A stretch of 49,529 bases of DNA from Verrucomicrobiota bacterium (GCA_026398235.1 JAPLTE010000099.1:1-49529); one strand, 5' to 3'; shown: positions 36,500 through 45,472, numbered from the stretch's first letter. Notes: generated by a model not told the origin, from the sequence alone. A program made the numbers and translations.

Positions 36500-38689
36500 A
36501 TGACTCCACTCAAAGTCTGGCTCGGCGAACCTTACCCGTTGGGTGCCACATGGCGCGGCAACGGCGTAAATTTTGCGCTTTATTCCGAAAATGCCACCGG
36601 GGTCGATCTCTGTCTTTTTGACAGTGCCGACGCCCCGCACGAGCAGATCCGCATCCGCATGACCGAACAGACCGACCAGGTCTGGCACGTCTTTTTGCCC
36701 GAAGTCCGGCCCGGCCAGCTCTATGGCTACCGCGTTTACGGCCCTTATGAACCAGCCAAGGGGGCGCGCTTTAATTCCTCCAAGCTGCTCATTGACCCGT
36801 ACGCCAAAGCCATCGCCGGGCAGGTGATCTGGGGGGACGAAATGATGGGCTACGACGCGCATGCGCCCGAACGCGATCTTTCCCGCGACTACCGGGACGA
36901 TGCCTGGGGGATGCCGAAATCGGTGGTTGTGGACACGGCCTTTGATTGGGAAGGCGACCAGCCGCCGCGCACGCCGTTGCACGAGTCGATGATCTACGAG
37001 GTGCACGTCAAAGGGTTCACCAAATTGTGCGAAACGTTGCCGGAGAAGATCCGGGGCACCTACGCGGGAATGGCGAGCCCGGTTGCCATCGATTATTTTA
37101 AAAAGCTTGGCATCACCGCAGTGGAGTTGCTCCCCGTCCACCAGCACATCGACGACCGGATGCTGTGCGACCGGGGTTTGGACAATTATTGGGGCTACAA
37201 CACCATCGGCTATTTCGCGCCGGAGGTGAAATATTCCTCCAGCGGCGCCAACGGCCAACAGGTCACCGAATTCAAGGCGATGGTCAAAGCCCTGCATGCC
37301 GCGGGGATCGAGGTGATCCTGGATGTCGTTTACAATCACACGGCGGAAGGCAATCAAATGGGGCCGACGCTCTGTTTCCGGGGGATCGACAACCTCGCCT
37401 ATTACCGGCTTGTGCCCGACAACCCGCGCTACTACATGGATTACACCGGGTGCGGCAATACGCTCAATGTGATGCACCCGCGCGTGTTGCAGTTGATCAT
37501 GGACTCGCTGCGCTATTGGGTCACGGAGATGCACGTGGACGGTTTCCGATTCGATCTCGCCTCCACGCTCGCCCGCGAAGCGCATGCCGTGAGCAAGCTT
37601 TCCGGCTTTTTCGACATCATCCACCAGGACCCGATCCTTTCCCAAGTGAAGCTGATCGCCGAGCCTTGGGACGTCGGGGAAGGCGGCTACCAAGTGGGCA
37701 ACTTCCCGGTGCTCTGGGCCGAGTGGAACGGCAAATACCGCGACTCCGTGCGCCGCTACTGGAAAGGCGATGAAGGGCACGCCCGGGAGATCGCCTATCG
37801 GCTCGCCGGCAGCCCCGACCTGTATCAATCCACCGGGAAACGGCCTTACGCCAGCATCAACTTTGTCACCTCGCATGACGGCTTTCCCCTCGCCGACCTC
37901 GTCAGCTACAACGAGAAACACAACCTCGCCAACGGCGAAGAAAACCGAGACGGCGACAGCCACAATAATTCGTGGAACTGCGGGGCCGAAGGGCCCACTG
38001 ATGACCCGGCCATCAATGCCCTGCGCGCCCGCCAGCGCCGCAATTTCCTTACCACCCTTTTCCTGAGCCAGGGCGTTCCGATGCTCACCGCCGGGGATGA
38101 ATTTGGGCGCACGCAGCACGGCAACAATAACGCCTATTGCCAGGACAACGAGTTGAGCTGGCTTACGTGGAAACGCGATCCGGCCTCCCAGCGTCTCCTC
38201 GAATTCACCACCCGCCTCATCCACCTGCGGCGCAACCATCCGATCTTTCGTCGCCCCAAATTTTTCCAGGGCCGCAAAATTCGCGGCTCGGAGATTAAAG
38301 ACATCATGTGGTTCAGCCCGCAGGGCCGCGAAATGACCGATGAGGAATGGCGCTTTGATTATGTGCGCTGCCTCGGGATGCTCTTGGGCGGCGACACCAT
38401 GGACGTGCGCGACGCACACGGAGAGGCGATCCGCGACGAAACCTTCCTCCTCCTGCTCAACGCCCATTTCGAGCCGGTCAACTTCACCCTGCCGGGACGC
38501 GAGGACGTGCATTGGGAGTTGATCTTGGACACCGAGATGGAAACCGGTTTTGCGGAGAGCGGATGCACGCTCCACGCCGGGGCCACGATTGAGTTGATCG
38601 ACCGCTCGCTCTGCCTGCTACGCCTGCACACAGGATCACACTCGCATGCCCGAAGCGCATCGTGGCAGCGGCCCAGAAAAAACGGGTAG
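36500..38689 (+). CDS. glgX: Glycogen debranching enzyme GlgX/TreX type
   Basis: 729 residues. An N-terminal carbohydrate-binding module (about 1-130, EPYPLGATWRGNGVNFALYSE) precedes a GH13 barrel. Region I is LDVVYNHTAEGN. Region II is VDGFRFDLAS, with nucleophile Asp at about 352. Region III is VKLIAEPWDVG, with acid Glu at about 391. Region IV is FVTSHDGFPLADL, with Asp at about 458. The length fits GlgX/isoamylase-type debranching enzymes that remove alpha-1,6 branches from glycogen. No other glycogen genes are near. The C-terminal ~15 residues (HSHARSASWQRPRKNG) are basic and unlike the rest. Confidence 0.95.
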   Translation: MTPLKVWLGEPYPLGATWRGNGVNFALYSENATGVDLCLFDSADAPHEQIRIRMTEQTDQVWHVFLPEVRPGQLYGYRVYGPYEPAKGARFNSSKLLIDPYAKAIAGQVIWGDEMMGYDAHAPERDLSRDYRDDAWGMPKSVVVDTAFDWEGDQPPRTPLHESMIYEVHVKGFTKLCETLPEKIRGTYAGMASPVAIDYFKKLGITAVELLPVHQHIDDRMLCDRGLDNYWGYNTIGYFAPEVKYSSSGANGQQVTEFKAMVKALHAAGIEVILDVVYNHTAEGNQMGPTLCFRGIDNLAYYRLVPDNPRYYMDYTGCGNTLNVMHPRVLQLIMDSLRYWVTEMHVDGFRFDLASTLAREAHAVSKLSGFFDIIHQDPILSQVKLIAEPWDVGEGGYQVGNFPVLWAEWNGKYRDSVRRYWKGDEGHAREIAYRLAGSPDLYQSTGKRPYASINFVTSHDGFPLADLVSYNEKHNLANGEENRDGDSHNNSWNCGAEGPTDDPAINALRARQRRNFLTTLFLSQGVPMLTAGDEFGRTQHGNNNAYCQDNELSWLTWKRDPASQRLLEFTTRLIHLRRNHPIFRRPKFFQGRKIRGSEIKDIMWFSPQGREMTDEEWRFDYVRCLGMLLGGDTMDVRDAHGEAIRDETFLLLLNAHFEPVNFTLPGREDVHWELILDTEMETGFAESGCTLHAGATIELIDRSLCLLRLHTGSHSHARSASWQRPRKNG

Positions 38690-38877
38690 GCACGATCACC
38701 GACCGCAGCCCAATTCTCGTTACTCTCACGCGCGCATTGGCCCTGGGGTTTACGAATCGATAAAATTTTTACTGCTGTTGTGCCCTAGGTCTTCTGCGGG
38801 ATCTCGGATGCCCTCCCTTTTTCAAACGGCAAATCGCGTGCGTCCATCCGTCGGGCGCGTTGCGGATTCGGTTTTGG

Positions 38878-39669
38878 ATGAATGACTTGTTGCCGCAAGC
38901 TGTTGCCGAACCGATCCGGATGATCGGAGGGATGGTTTATCTTGCGGTGGACACGGTGCGCGAAACCCTGGACCACGTTTTTCGGGGGCATATCCCTTTT
39001 CGCCCGAGTCTTTTTTTTGGGCAGGCGGATCGCGCAGGCGTTGGCTCCGTGCCGCTCGTGGCGTTGATCTCGTTTTTCATGGGCTTGACCATGGCGCTTT
39101 TAACCGGTTACCAACTGCGCAAGTTCGGTACGCAAAACCTCGTTCCCGGCCTTGTGGGAATCGGCTTTTCGCGCGAACTTGGCCCTCTCATGACGGGGAT
39201 CATGGTGGCGGCCCGGATTGGGGCGGCCTATACGGCGGAACTCGGCACGATGACGGCGAGCGAAGAGGTGGAAGCCATGGAGGCGATGGGAATCGGTCCG
39301 CTGCGCTTCCTGGTGGCGCCCCGGGCACTCGCAGTCTTTCTGCTGCTCCCGTGCCTGAGCGTGGTGTCGAACCTCGCCGCATTGGCAGGCGGCGCGCTGG
39401 TTTGCCAGAAGCAATTTGGCATCTCTTACCTCTACTTCGCTTCATTGGTGATGGAAAATCTGATCGCGCGCGACATCATAGCGGGGGTTTTGAAGAGTTT
39501 TCTCTTCGGCCTGATCATCGGCCTGATCTCGTGCTACAAAGGATTGACGGTGCGGGGCGGGGCTTCGGGAGTCGGCACCGCGACCACTTCCAGCGTGGTA
39601 TCGGCCATCGCCGTGGTGATCGCGGCCGACACGCTTTTTAATATCGGAATGGTCATGATCTATGAATGA
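38878..39669 (+). CDS. MlaE-family lipid ABC transporter permease
   Basis: 263 residues from ATG 38878. It has five or six membrane spans and the MlaE hallmarks ALISFFMGLTMALLTGYQLR, LVPGLVGIGFSRELGPLMTG, and the conserved ARIGAAYTAELGTMTASEEVEA with MEAMGIGPLRFLVAPRALA. It is the permease of an MCE-type transporter that moves phospholipids between inner and outer membranes. An upstream TTG at 38860 is possible. The next gene, its ATPase, overlaps by 8 bases. The 188-base gap after glgX shows no firm terminator. Confidence 0.93.
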   Translation: MNDLLPQAVAEPIRMIGGMVYLAVDTVRETLDHVFRGHIPFRPSLFFGQADRAGVGSVPLVALISFFMGLTMALLTGYQLRKFGTQNLVPGLVGIGFSRELGPLMTGIMVAARIGAAYTAELGTMTASEEVEAMEAMGIGPLRFLVAPRALAVFLLLPCLSVVSNLAALAGGALVCQKQFGISYLYFASLVMENLIARDIIAGVLKSFLFGLIIGLISCYKGLTVRGGASGVGTATTSSVVSAIAVVIAADTLFNIGMVMIYE

Positions 39670-40456
39670 ACGTGACCATCCGGCAGTCCGGCAGGAACCG
39701 TGGGCGGGCCCACCCATCGTGGAGTTGCGCGGGGTGCATCTGGAGTTCGAGGGCAAGCCGATCCTGCGGCACCTGAACCTGAGGGTGGAACGCAAGCAGC
39801 GGATGGTCATCATGGGTCAGAGCGGCGCGGGCAAAAGTACGTTGTTGCGGTTGATCCTCGGCATCCTCCAACCCTCGGCAGGCAGCATCCTGTTTCAGGG
39901 GCGCAACCTCAACCATGCCTCGCGGCGGGAGGTCAACGAGTCACGCATCAAAATGGGAATGGTGTATCAATCCTCCGCGCTCATTTCCTCGCTCACGGTG
40001 CGCGACAATCTCGCGTTGCCGCTGGAGGAACTCACGCACAAACGCCGGGCGGAGATCGACCGGATCGTGGAGGAGAAGCTCGCGCTGGTGGGCATGGAGG
40101 AAACCGGTCCGCTGCTGCCCAATGAGCTTTCCGGCGGGATGCGCAAACGGGTTGCCATCGCCCGCGCGTTGGTGCTGGAGCCTGAACTGCTGCTCTTTGA
40201 CGAGCCAACCACCGGGTTGGACCCGGTGCTTTCCTCAGTGATCGACGAGTTGATCATCAGCCTCACCGACAAGGCGCACACCACCTCCATCATCGTCACC
40301 CATGAGTTATCCAGCGCGTTCCACATCGCCACCCGGATCGCGATGCTTTTTCAAGGGCGTATTATTGAAGAAGACCGCCCCGAACGCTTCCGGGCCAGCC
40401 ACAATCCTGTCGTCGAACAATTCATTGAAGGCCGCACGGAGGGGCCCATCCACTAA
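39662..40456 (+). CDS. MlaF-type ABC transporter ATPase
   Basis: 264 residues. Walker A is GQSGAGKSTLL (about 57-67), Q-loop MVYQSSALISSLTVRDN (about 100-116), signature LSGGMRKRVAIARALVL (about 156-172), Walker B ELLLFDEPTTGLDP (about 175-188) and H-loop IIVTHEL (about 217). The QSSALISSLTVxxN Q-loop is typical of MlaF. Two more expected partners, MlaB (STAS) and MlaC, are absent; the MCE protein follows after 216 bases that hold a repeat element. It starts within the permease gene (8-base overlap). Confidence 0.93.
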   Translation: MNERDHPAVRQEPWAGPPIVELRGVHLEFEGKPILRHLNLRVERKQRMVIMGQSGAGKSTLLRLILGILQPSAGSILFQGRNLNHASRREVNESRIKMGMVYQSSALISSLTVRDNLALPLEELTHKRRAEIDRIVEEKLALVGMEETGPLLPNELSGGMRKRVAIARALVLEPELLLFDEPTTGLDPVLSSVIDELIISLTDKAHTTSIIVTHELSSAFHIATRIAMLFQGRIIEEDRPERFRASHNPVVEQFIEGRTEGPIH

Positions 40457-40466
40457 ACAGAAAGCA

Positions 40467-40647
40467 GGCGCAAAAGGCATAAAATGAAATCAACTTGTCA
40501 CGTCCCCGAAATCGTCCGCGGAGCGGCCGATCCACCTTTGCCGAATGCAGCCGCTGGATCGCGACCTCCGGGCGCGATCGGGAAAGCGCGTGCCACCCTG
40601 TCCCCAAGCTCCTTTCCCATCTTTGCCCCTCTTGCGCTTTTTTGCGG
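40467..40647. repeat. Composite intergenic element with GGCGCAAAA ends, containing a family A copy
   Basis: GGCGCAAAA at 40467-40475 opens the unit. It closes with TCTTGCGCTTTTTTGCGG at 40630-40647, whose TTGCGC part inverts the opening motif. The size (~181 bases) and inner order match the unit at 25198-25372. It lies between mlaF-like and mlaD-like genes of what should be one operon. Confidence 0.6.
40511..40579. repeat. Palindromic element family A, copy 3
   Basis: ATCGTCCGCGGAGCGGCC, GATCCACC, then a single TTTGCCGAATGCAGCC centre, and GCTGGATC, GCGACCTCCGGGCGCGAT. It carries one copy of the 14-base CGATCCACCTTTGC unit that is repeated five times in copy 5, so these two copies are the closest pair. 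Its GGTGGATC arm is altered to GCTGGATC. Confidence 0.85.
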
Positions 40648-40672
40648 TTAAAATTTCAGACTGAACCTTTTT

Positions 40673-41647
40673 ATGGCGGTTATCCGCAACGAACTTCGAA
40701 CCGGTCTTTTGGTGGCCATCACCGCGGCGGTCCTGGCAGCGGCCCTCATTTACCTGGAAGCCCCGGGCCTTGCGGGCGAGCGGCGCATTTTCCGAATCTA
40801 TTTCGACAACGCGGGCGGGATCAACGCGGGGGCTCCCGTAATGCTTGCCGGACGAAAAATCGGCCAGGTGTCGCGGCTGCTTTCGCCCGTGCCGGAATCG
40901 CAAAGGCCGCGGCCCGATCTGGCGGTGATCGTGGAAGTGGCCGTGGATCGCAACGCGCTGATCTACCGTCGGGAACGTGTCCTGATGCTGCAATACAGTT
41001 TGCTCGGCGAGCAAGTAATCGATTTCACGCAAGGCAACGAAGCCTCCGGGCGGGCAACCGCGGACACCAGTTTTATCGGCGAACGTGAGCCCGGCCTGGC
41101 CGACGTGGGGCAGAAGATGCTCGAAAAAATGGACCCGGTGCTGAGCAACGCCACCCTCGCGATGCAAGGATTGCAGAAGACGACCGAGCATCTTACCGAA
41201 CTCACAGAGGAAGGGTCCGACTTGGTTGCCGCCCTGGCCAACTTCCGGGAACTCGGCGACCAACTGCTCGTGCTCACCGGTACCGACGGGGCGTTCCAGC
41301 AGACTTTCGACAACCTGAAGGCACTCACCGGCAAGCAGAGCCCGCTGGCCAATGCGCTCAACAACGCGGAACAGTTCACGGGCGAACTGGCGGAGAATAA
41401 AGATATTGGCGTCTCGTTGCGCAACTTCCGGCACGCGAGTGAAAATTTAAAGCGCACCGCGCGCGGGCTCCGCAACAGCGTGGGGAGCGTGGGGCCGGGC
41501 ATACAGCAAACCGTTCACAACGCGGAGCAGTTCACAGATACCGTGAAGCATCAACCGTGGCGGCTGATCTGGCCTTCGACCAAAAAATATCCCGAGGACA
41601 AGCCCAAGCCGTGCAGTTCTCCGACTCCTTGTCGAAACGGGCGCTAG
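40673..41647 (+). CDS. MlaD-like MCE-domain protein
   Basis: 324 residues. An N-terminal anchor (LLVAITAAVLAAALIYLEA, about 12-30) is followed by one MCE domain at about 38-120: RIYFDNAGGINAGAPVMLAGRKIGQVSRL and LMLQYSLLGEQVIDFTQG. The remaining ~200 residues are helical, with repeated ANALNNAEQFTGELA-like segments. Such C-terminal helices form the channel or tether above the MCE ring in this family. With the permease and ATPase it should make a phospholipid transporter at the inner membrane. The C-terminus ends in a Pro/Cys-rich tail. Confidence 0.88.
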   Translation: MAVIRNELRTGLLVAITAAVLAAALIYLEAPGLAGERRIFRIYFDNAGGINAGAPVMLAGRKIGQVSRLLSPVPESQRPRPDLAVIVEVAVDRNALIYRRERVLMLQYSLLGEQVIDFTQGNEASGRATADTSFIGEREPGLADVGQKMLEKMDPVLSNATLAMQGLQKTTEHLTELTEEGSDLVAALANFRELGDQLLVLTGTDGAFQQTFDNLKALTGKQSPLANALNNAEQFTGELAENKDIGVSLRNFRHASENLKRTARGLRNSVGSVGPGIQQTVHNAEQFTDTVKHQPWRLIWPSTKKYPEDKPKPCSSPTPCRNGR

Positions 41648-41667
41648 AAATTGGGCCGCGCAGTTCC

Positions 41668-41724
41668 ATCGCGCCCGGTGGTCGCGATCCACCGCTCAGG
41701 TGAATCGGCCGCTCCGCGGGCGAT
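41668..41724. repeat. Palindromic element family A, copy 4 (inverted orientation)
   Basis: ATCGCGCCCGGTGGTCGCGATCCACC, a 6-base centre, GTGAATC, then GGCCGCTCCGCGGGCGAT. The orientation equals copy 1 and is opposite to copies 2, 3 and 5. It lies between two convergent gene ends (MCE protein and GNAT protein) and could act as a bidirectional transcription barrier. Confidence 0.85.
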
Positions 41725-41739
41725 TCGGGATTGCGCTCC

Positions 41740-42414
41740 CTACCGCGAATAAAGCTGATTATTCTCCTCTAAGTTTTTCACCACCGTGCAAAGATAAACC
41801 GGCTCGGAATGAATTCCATCATATTTAGAAATACGTGATTTATTCACGACCCGGAAGCCGTACCGCTCGAACATCTTGAAACCCCGGCGGCTCTCGAAGG
41901 TGACCATCTGGCCATAGACCTGTTTTTCGCCATTTGCATGCAGATAAGCGAGGTAGGCATCCATGATCGAGCGCGTGGTGGCGACGTTGCGCGCTTCGGC
42001 GAGCAGGTTGATGTGAAAATGGGCGCACCGGCGCGGTGCGGCGGGGACTTCCCTCCACGCAGTCGAGAGAATCCATTTTACAAACGCCTTTGATGCCGCG
42101 TTGTAATGGTAATATCGAAAAATACCGCGCAGAAAAATACTGGCGTTCTGGTAGATGTTGTAGATCTGCTGACGCAACGGAAGACGCGAGCCGAGCAGGT
42201 AACCGGTGATTTCCCCATCCATCAGCAGCACAAATGAGGATTCGGGTTCCCAGTCGGTGTAATAGGCCGTCAGGTAATCCGCAAAGAGTTGCCGGTCTTC
42301 AAACACCGGGTCGATCGGGTTGCCGAGAAACCCGGTTTCGCAGCAGAGTTCCCGCACGCGGGCGCGGTCGGCCCGCTGGAATTTGCGAATCTCAAATGGG
42401 CGGCGCTCAGACAT
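41740..42414 (-). CDS. GNAT-like acetyltransferase
   Basis: 224 residues from MSERRPFEIRKFQRADRARV. The layout fits a GNAT fold: FEIRKFQRADRARVRELC (first strand and helix), SSFVLLMDGEITGYLLGSRLP (central strands), AHFHINLLAEARN (strand 4, normally followed by the acetyl-CoA loop) and GFKMFERYGFRVVNKSR near the end. The usual Q/R-x-x-G-x-G/A loop is not clear, so cofactor use is uncertain. It overlaps the glycosyltransferase gene by 8 bases, suggesting both modify the same surface glycan or glycolipid. Confidence 0.65.
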   Translation of the reverse strand: MSERRPFEIRKFQRADRARVRELCCETGFLGNPIDPVFEDRQLFADYLTAYYTDWEPESSFVLLMDGEITGYLLGSRLPLRQQIYNIYQNASIFLRGIFRYYHYNAASKAFVKWILSTAWREVPAAPRRCAHFHINLLAEARNVATTRSIMDAYLAYLHANGEKQVYGQMVTFESRRGFKMFERYGFRVVNKSRISKYDGIHSEPVYLCTVVKNLEENNQLYSR

Positions 42415-43585
42415 CCCTGTTTTTGTAGGTGGTGATCGCCTCGCGGTAAATCCCAAAGAGCCGCTCGAACACGAGGTTCCACGAATACCGGGCGCGCACG
42501 CTCTCGCTGGCGGCCAACCCCTCGGCGTAAAGATTGCCGCGACACGTTTTGTCAATCGCCCGGGCCAATGCGTTCGCGGTGTTTTCCTCGGCCCAGTGGC
42601 GTTGATCGCTAAAAATGATCCGGTCCATGTAGCTGCCGCGAATGCCAAGCACGGGCGTGCCGCAAGCCTGGCTTTCCAACGTAACCAGGCCAAAGGTTTC
42701 CTGCAACCCGGGGTGCACAAAACAATCCGCGCACCGGTAGAGGCGGGCAAGGCGTTCCGGCTCCACGCACGAGGAAAGCCAGGTCACCTGGCCGGTGGCC
42801 GTCTGCAATGCCTGCACCGGACGGCGCTGCAATCCATCGCCCACCACCAGCAGGTGGTAGCGCTCCGGCTCGGCTTCGTGGAGCTGCTCGAAGGCCGAAA
42901 GGAGCGTCCGCACATTTTTTTCCGGGGCCAGCCGTCCCACGTAGAGCAACAGCGTTCGCCCGGCGGGCAGGCCCAACTCGGCGCGGGTTTCCGCTTTGTC
43001 ATCCGGCACAGGCTGGAAGATTTCGGTGTCCACCCCCAGGTCGAGGTGCTCCGTGTTCTTGACCCCCCACTCGTTCAAGAGCCGTTCCAAAGCGGGCGAC
43101 GGAACCAGTGTCCGGTGAAACCGGTTATACAGCGCGCAGATGTAGCGGCGGGAGGCATCCATCACCCATTCCGTGCCGGGCCGCCCCAAAAACCGCGCCG
43201 CCGTGCGCACATACGCTTCGGGAAAATGGGAATGATAAAAACCGATGACAGGAATCCCGAGCGCCTCGCCGCTTGCAACGGCTTTCCAGGCGACCTGATA
43301 CGGATCGCCGGATTCGATCACATCCGGGCGCTCCTTTTCCAAAATGTGTTCGATTGCGCCGAGCCGCAGGATCGCCCGGTAACGGGAGGTGCGCGAGAGC
43401 AGCGGCGAGCGGATGGTGTACACCGTGGCCCGACCCTCGATGGTGCGTGTGTCCTGTTCGCCGGGGATGATGAGCAGATGCTGGTCGTCCGTATGCGCGT
43501 GCAGATAGCGCACTTTTTCATGCACATACCGCTTCACCCCGCCACTGACCGGGGAATAAAACTGGGTCAAATCACAAATTTTCAA
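42407..43585 (-). CDS. Glycosyltransferase, GT-B fold (GT4-like)
   Basis: 392 residues. The N-terminal acceptor domain starts MKICDLTQFYSPVSGGVKRYV, with the glycine-rich loop of this family. The C-terminal nucleotide-sugar domain (about 200-375) contains RTLLLYVGRLAPEKNVRTLL, HLLVVGDGLQR and the E-x7-E motif in HPGLQETFGLVTLESQACGTPVL. It probably transfers an NDP-activated sugar onto a lipid or cell-surface acceptor. The GNAT-like gene overlaps it downstream; pal lies upstream with a 178-base gap that holds a T-run hairpin on the other strand. Confidence 0.9.
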   Translation of the reverse strand: MKICDLTQFYSPVSGGVKRYVHEKVRYLHAHTDDQHLLIIPGEQDTRTIEGRATVYTIRSPLLSRTSRYRAILRLGAIEHILEKERPDVIESGDPYQVAWKAVASGEALGIPVIGFYHSHFPEAYVRTAARFLGRPGTEWVMDASRRYICALYNRFHRTLVPSPALERLLNEWGVKNTEHLDLGVDTEIFQPVPDDKAETRAELGLPAGRTLLLYVGRLAPEKNVRTLLSAFEQLHEAEPERYHLLVVGDGLQRRPVQALQTATGQVTWLSSCVEPERLARLYRCADCFVHPGLQETFGLVTLESQACGTPVLGIRGSYMDRIIFSDQRHWAEENTANALARAIDKTCRGNLYAEGLAASESVRARYSWNLVFERLFGIYREAITTYKNRDV

Positions 43586-43704
43586 AGGGATGACGGGAAT
43601 GCTGGTGCGGTGAAAACGAAGTTCGGTGCGAAAGCGCGTGCAACGCCTCCTCCCAAGCTTGCGAGGGGCCTCTCAAACTCTTTCACACTCTTCGAAATGG
43701 GCGA

Positions 43705-43729
43705 CTCGGCCAAGTGGGCCGGGTTTTTT
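43705..43729 (+). terminator. Intrinsic-terminator-like hairpin on the plus strand
   Basis: CTCGGCC (43705-43711) pairs with GGCCGGG (43717-43723) over seven positions with one T-G pair, followed by TTTTTT. It would stop plus-strand transcription, yet both flanking genes (pal and the glycosyltransferase) are on the minus strand. Either an unannotated plus-strand RNA ends here or the match is accidental. Confidence 0.45.
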
Positions 43730-43763
43730 CGCCTCATTCGCCGATACCCGCCCGTAACCGCAA

Positions 43764-44279
43764 TTACTTCGTCACGCCAAATTCGGCGCGGCGGTTCTTG
43801 GCCCAGGCGGATTCGTTGTGGCCGGAGTCCGCGGGCATTTCACTGCCGAAGCTGGTGGTCTGGATGCGCTCGGTATCGGCTCCCTTTTGCAGCAAATAAC
43901 TGCGGACCGCCTGCGCACGGCGTTCGCCCAACCCCCTGTTGTATTCCGCCGTGCCGCGTTCGTCAGTGAATCCGGCGATGATGAGCATCTTGTCCGAGCT
44001 TTCCATAAACTTGGCCACCTCATTGAGCTTGCCAATTTCATTGGCCGCGACTGCGACGCTGTCATACCCAAATTGCACCGGTGCGAACCGGGTCTTGTCC
44101 ACGTTGCCCGCGGTGAAGGAAACCCCTTCCTGGCGCTCAGGCAGGGGAGCGCCGCTGACCATGTCGCTGTCGGACATTCCCGCGTATTGTTTCTTCTTTT
44201 TGAAAAGGGCGCAGGCGTTGAGGGAAAGCAGGAGGACGCCACAAAAGGCGACGCGGGAAATCAAGGGCAGGTTTTTCAT
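43764..44279 (-). CDS. pal: Peptidoglycan-associated lipoprotein Pal
   Basis: 171 residues. A lipoprotein signal MKNLPLISRVAFCGVLLLSL ends in lipobox LNAC (Cys23). An OmpA-type peptidoglycan-binding domain covers about 65-170: PVQFGYDSVAVAANEIGKL and IAGFTDERGTAEYNRGLGER, then RRAQAVRSYLLQKGA and NRRAEFGV. The Asp and Arg that hold diaminopimelate (in GFTDERG and NRR) are present. Pal ties the outer membrane to peptidoglycan and binds TolB. It is 26 bases downstream of tolB, the standard order. Confidence 0.93.
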   Translation of the reverse strand: MKNLPLISRVAFCGVLLLSLNACALFKKKKQYAGMSDSDMVSGAPLPERQEGVSFTAGNVDKTRFAPVQFGYDSVAVAANEIGKLNEVAKFMESSDKMLIIAGFTDERGTAEYNRGLGERRAQAVRSYLLQKGADTERIQTTSFGSEMPADSGHNESAWAKNRRAEFGVTK

Positions 44280-44305
44280 AAGCGAGGTTGTTGGATTGAG
44301 TAAAA

Positions 44306-45472
44306 TTAGTGCGACCAAGCCGGTTCGGAGATGGAGCCCAGCCCGCTCAGGAGCGCCACTTTGCGGGCTGTCTGAACATCCAAGAGCATCAAATTGCCGC
44401 CTTGGGTAAAGAGCAGATGGCGCGAATCGGGTCCCCACACCGGATCGCGGGCTTCATCGCCGCCCGTCACCACCCGAACTCCGTTGCTGGCGAGATCGAG
44501 CACCGCCACTTGAAAAGAGCCGCCTTCGCGGATGTTGAAGGCAATCTTTTTTCCGTCCGGCGACCAACTCGGTTTCGTGCAATAATTGTGGCCCGTGGCG
44601 AGACGCCGTCCGGAGCCGCCAGCCGCCGGGATGCGGACGAGTTGCGGCGAACCGGTGTCATCCGAGGAATAGACGATCTCGTTGCCAGTCGGCGACCATG
44701 AAGGGGACGACTCGACGCCCGGGGTGTGGGTGAGCCGACGTGCGCCGGAGCCGTTCGCGCTCACCACATACAGTTCCGGGTTGCCGTCACGGCTCACACT
44801 GCATGCGATTTGATCCCCTCCGGGAGAAAATGCCGCTCCGCTGTTGGTCCCGGGGAATTTCACGATGCGCTCGCGCTGACCGCTGGCGAGGTCGATCATG
44901 TAAATATCCGCATACCCGTGCAAATAACTGGTGTAGGCGATGCGACGTCCGTCAGGGCTGATCGCAGGCGCGACACTGATTGTATTATCGCGTGTCATTT
45001 GGCGCATGTTCGAGCCGTCGTAATCCGCCGTATACAATTCCTTGCTGCCGGAGCGCGTCGCGATGAAGGCGATTTTGCTCCCGGCCATCCCTTTCGTGCC
45101 CGTGAGCGTCTCGATGATGTCATTGGCAAACGCGTGCGCTTTTTCCCTGGGGCCCCCCTGATACGTGCGCAGGAGGACATTGCTCCCGGAGCGATCCACC
45201 ACCTTGCCTTGCAGCGCAGAGCCGGAGGAGGAGCCGTTCACGGTCATCGAGGCGCGCCCGGCATCGGCAAAGCTGAAGAAGCCGGAGAGGGCGAGATCGT
45301 TTTGGACTGTTTTGGTCATTGCCGCGCCGTCACTCCCGCTGAACGGGGCCACGGCAAGCGCGATGGAGCCGTTTCCGCTGATGGTGATCGTCGGAGTGGG
45401 AACCGCAAAGCACGGCGTGAACGCAAGGGCCGCAAAGAAACCGGCGGCCACGAAAAAGAATTTCCGCAACAT
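44306..45472 (-). CDS. tolB: Tol-Pal system beta-propeller protein TolB
   Basis: 388 residues with a signal peptide (FFFVAAGFFAALAFTPCFA). An N-terminal domain to about 140 is followed by a six-bladed WD40-like propeller. Repeats are recognisable from SGSKELYTADYDGSNMRQMT, ISPDGRRIAYTSYLHGYADI, SPTGNEIVYSSDDTGSPQL, SPDGKKIAFNIREGG and WGPDSRHLLFTQGGNL. TolB is periplasmic and swaps partners between Pal and TolA. The gene follows tolA after a 249-base spacer occupied by an expanded palindromic element, unlike the usual close spacing. Confidence 0.95.
   Translation of the reverse strand: MLRKFFFVAAGFFAALAFTPCFAVPTPTITISGNGSIALAVAPFSGSDGAAMTKTVQNDLALSGFFSFADAGRASMTVNGSSSGSALQGKVVDRSGSNVLLRTYQGGPREKAHAFANDIIETLTGTKGMAGSKIAFIATRSGSKELYTADYDGSNMRQMTRDNTISVAPAISPDGRRIAYTSYLHGYADIYMIDLASGQRERIVKFPGTNSGAAFSPGGDQIACSVSRDGNPELYVVSANGSGARRLTHTPGVESSPSWSPTGNEIVYSSDDTGSPQLVRIPAAGGSGRRLATGHNYCTKPSWSPDGKKIAFNIREGGSFQVAVLDLASNGVRVVTGGDEARDPVWGPDSRHLLFTQGGNLMLLDVQTARKVALLSGLGSISEPAWSH

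Noticed and set aside
45380-45470. GCAAAG-like repeat at the tolB start
   Set aside because: The bases encode a normal tolB signal peptide, so the resemblance to the TTTGCG repeats is probably chance.
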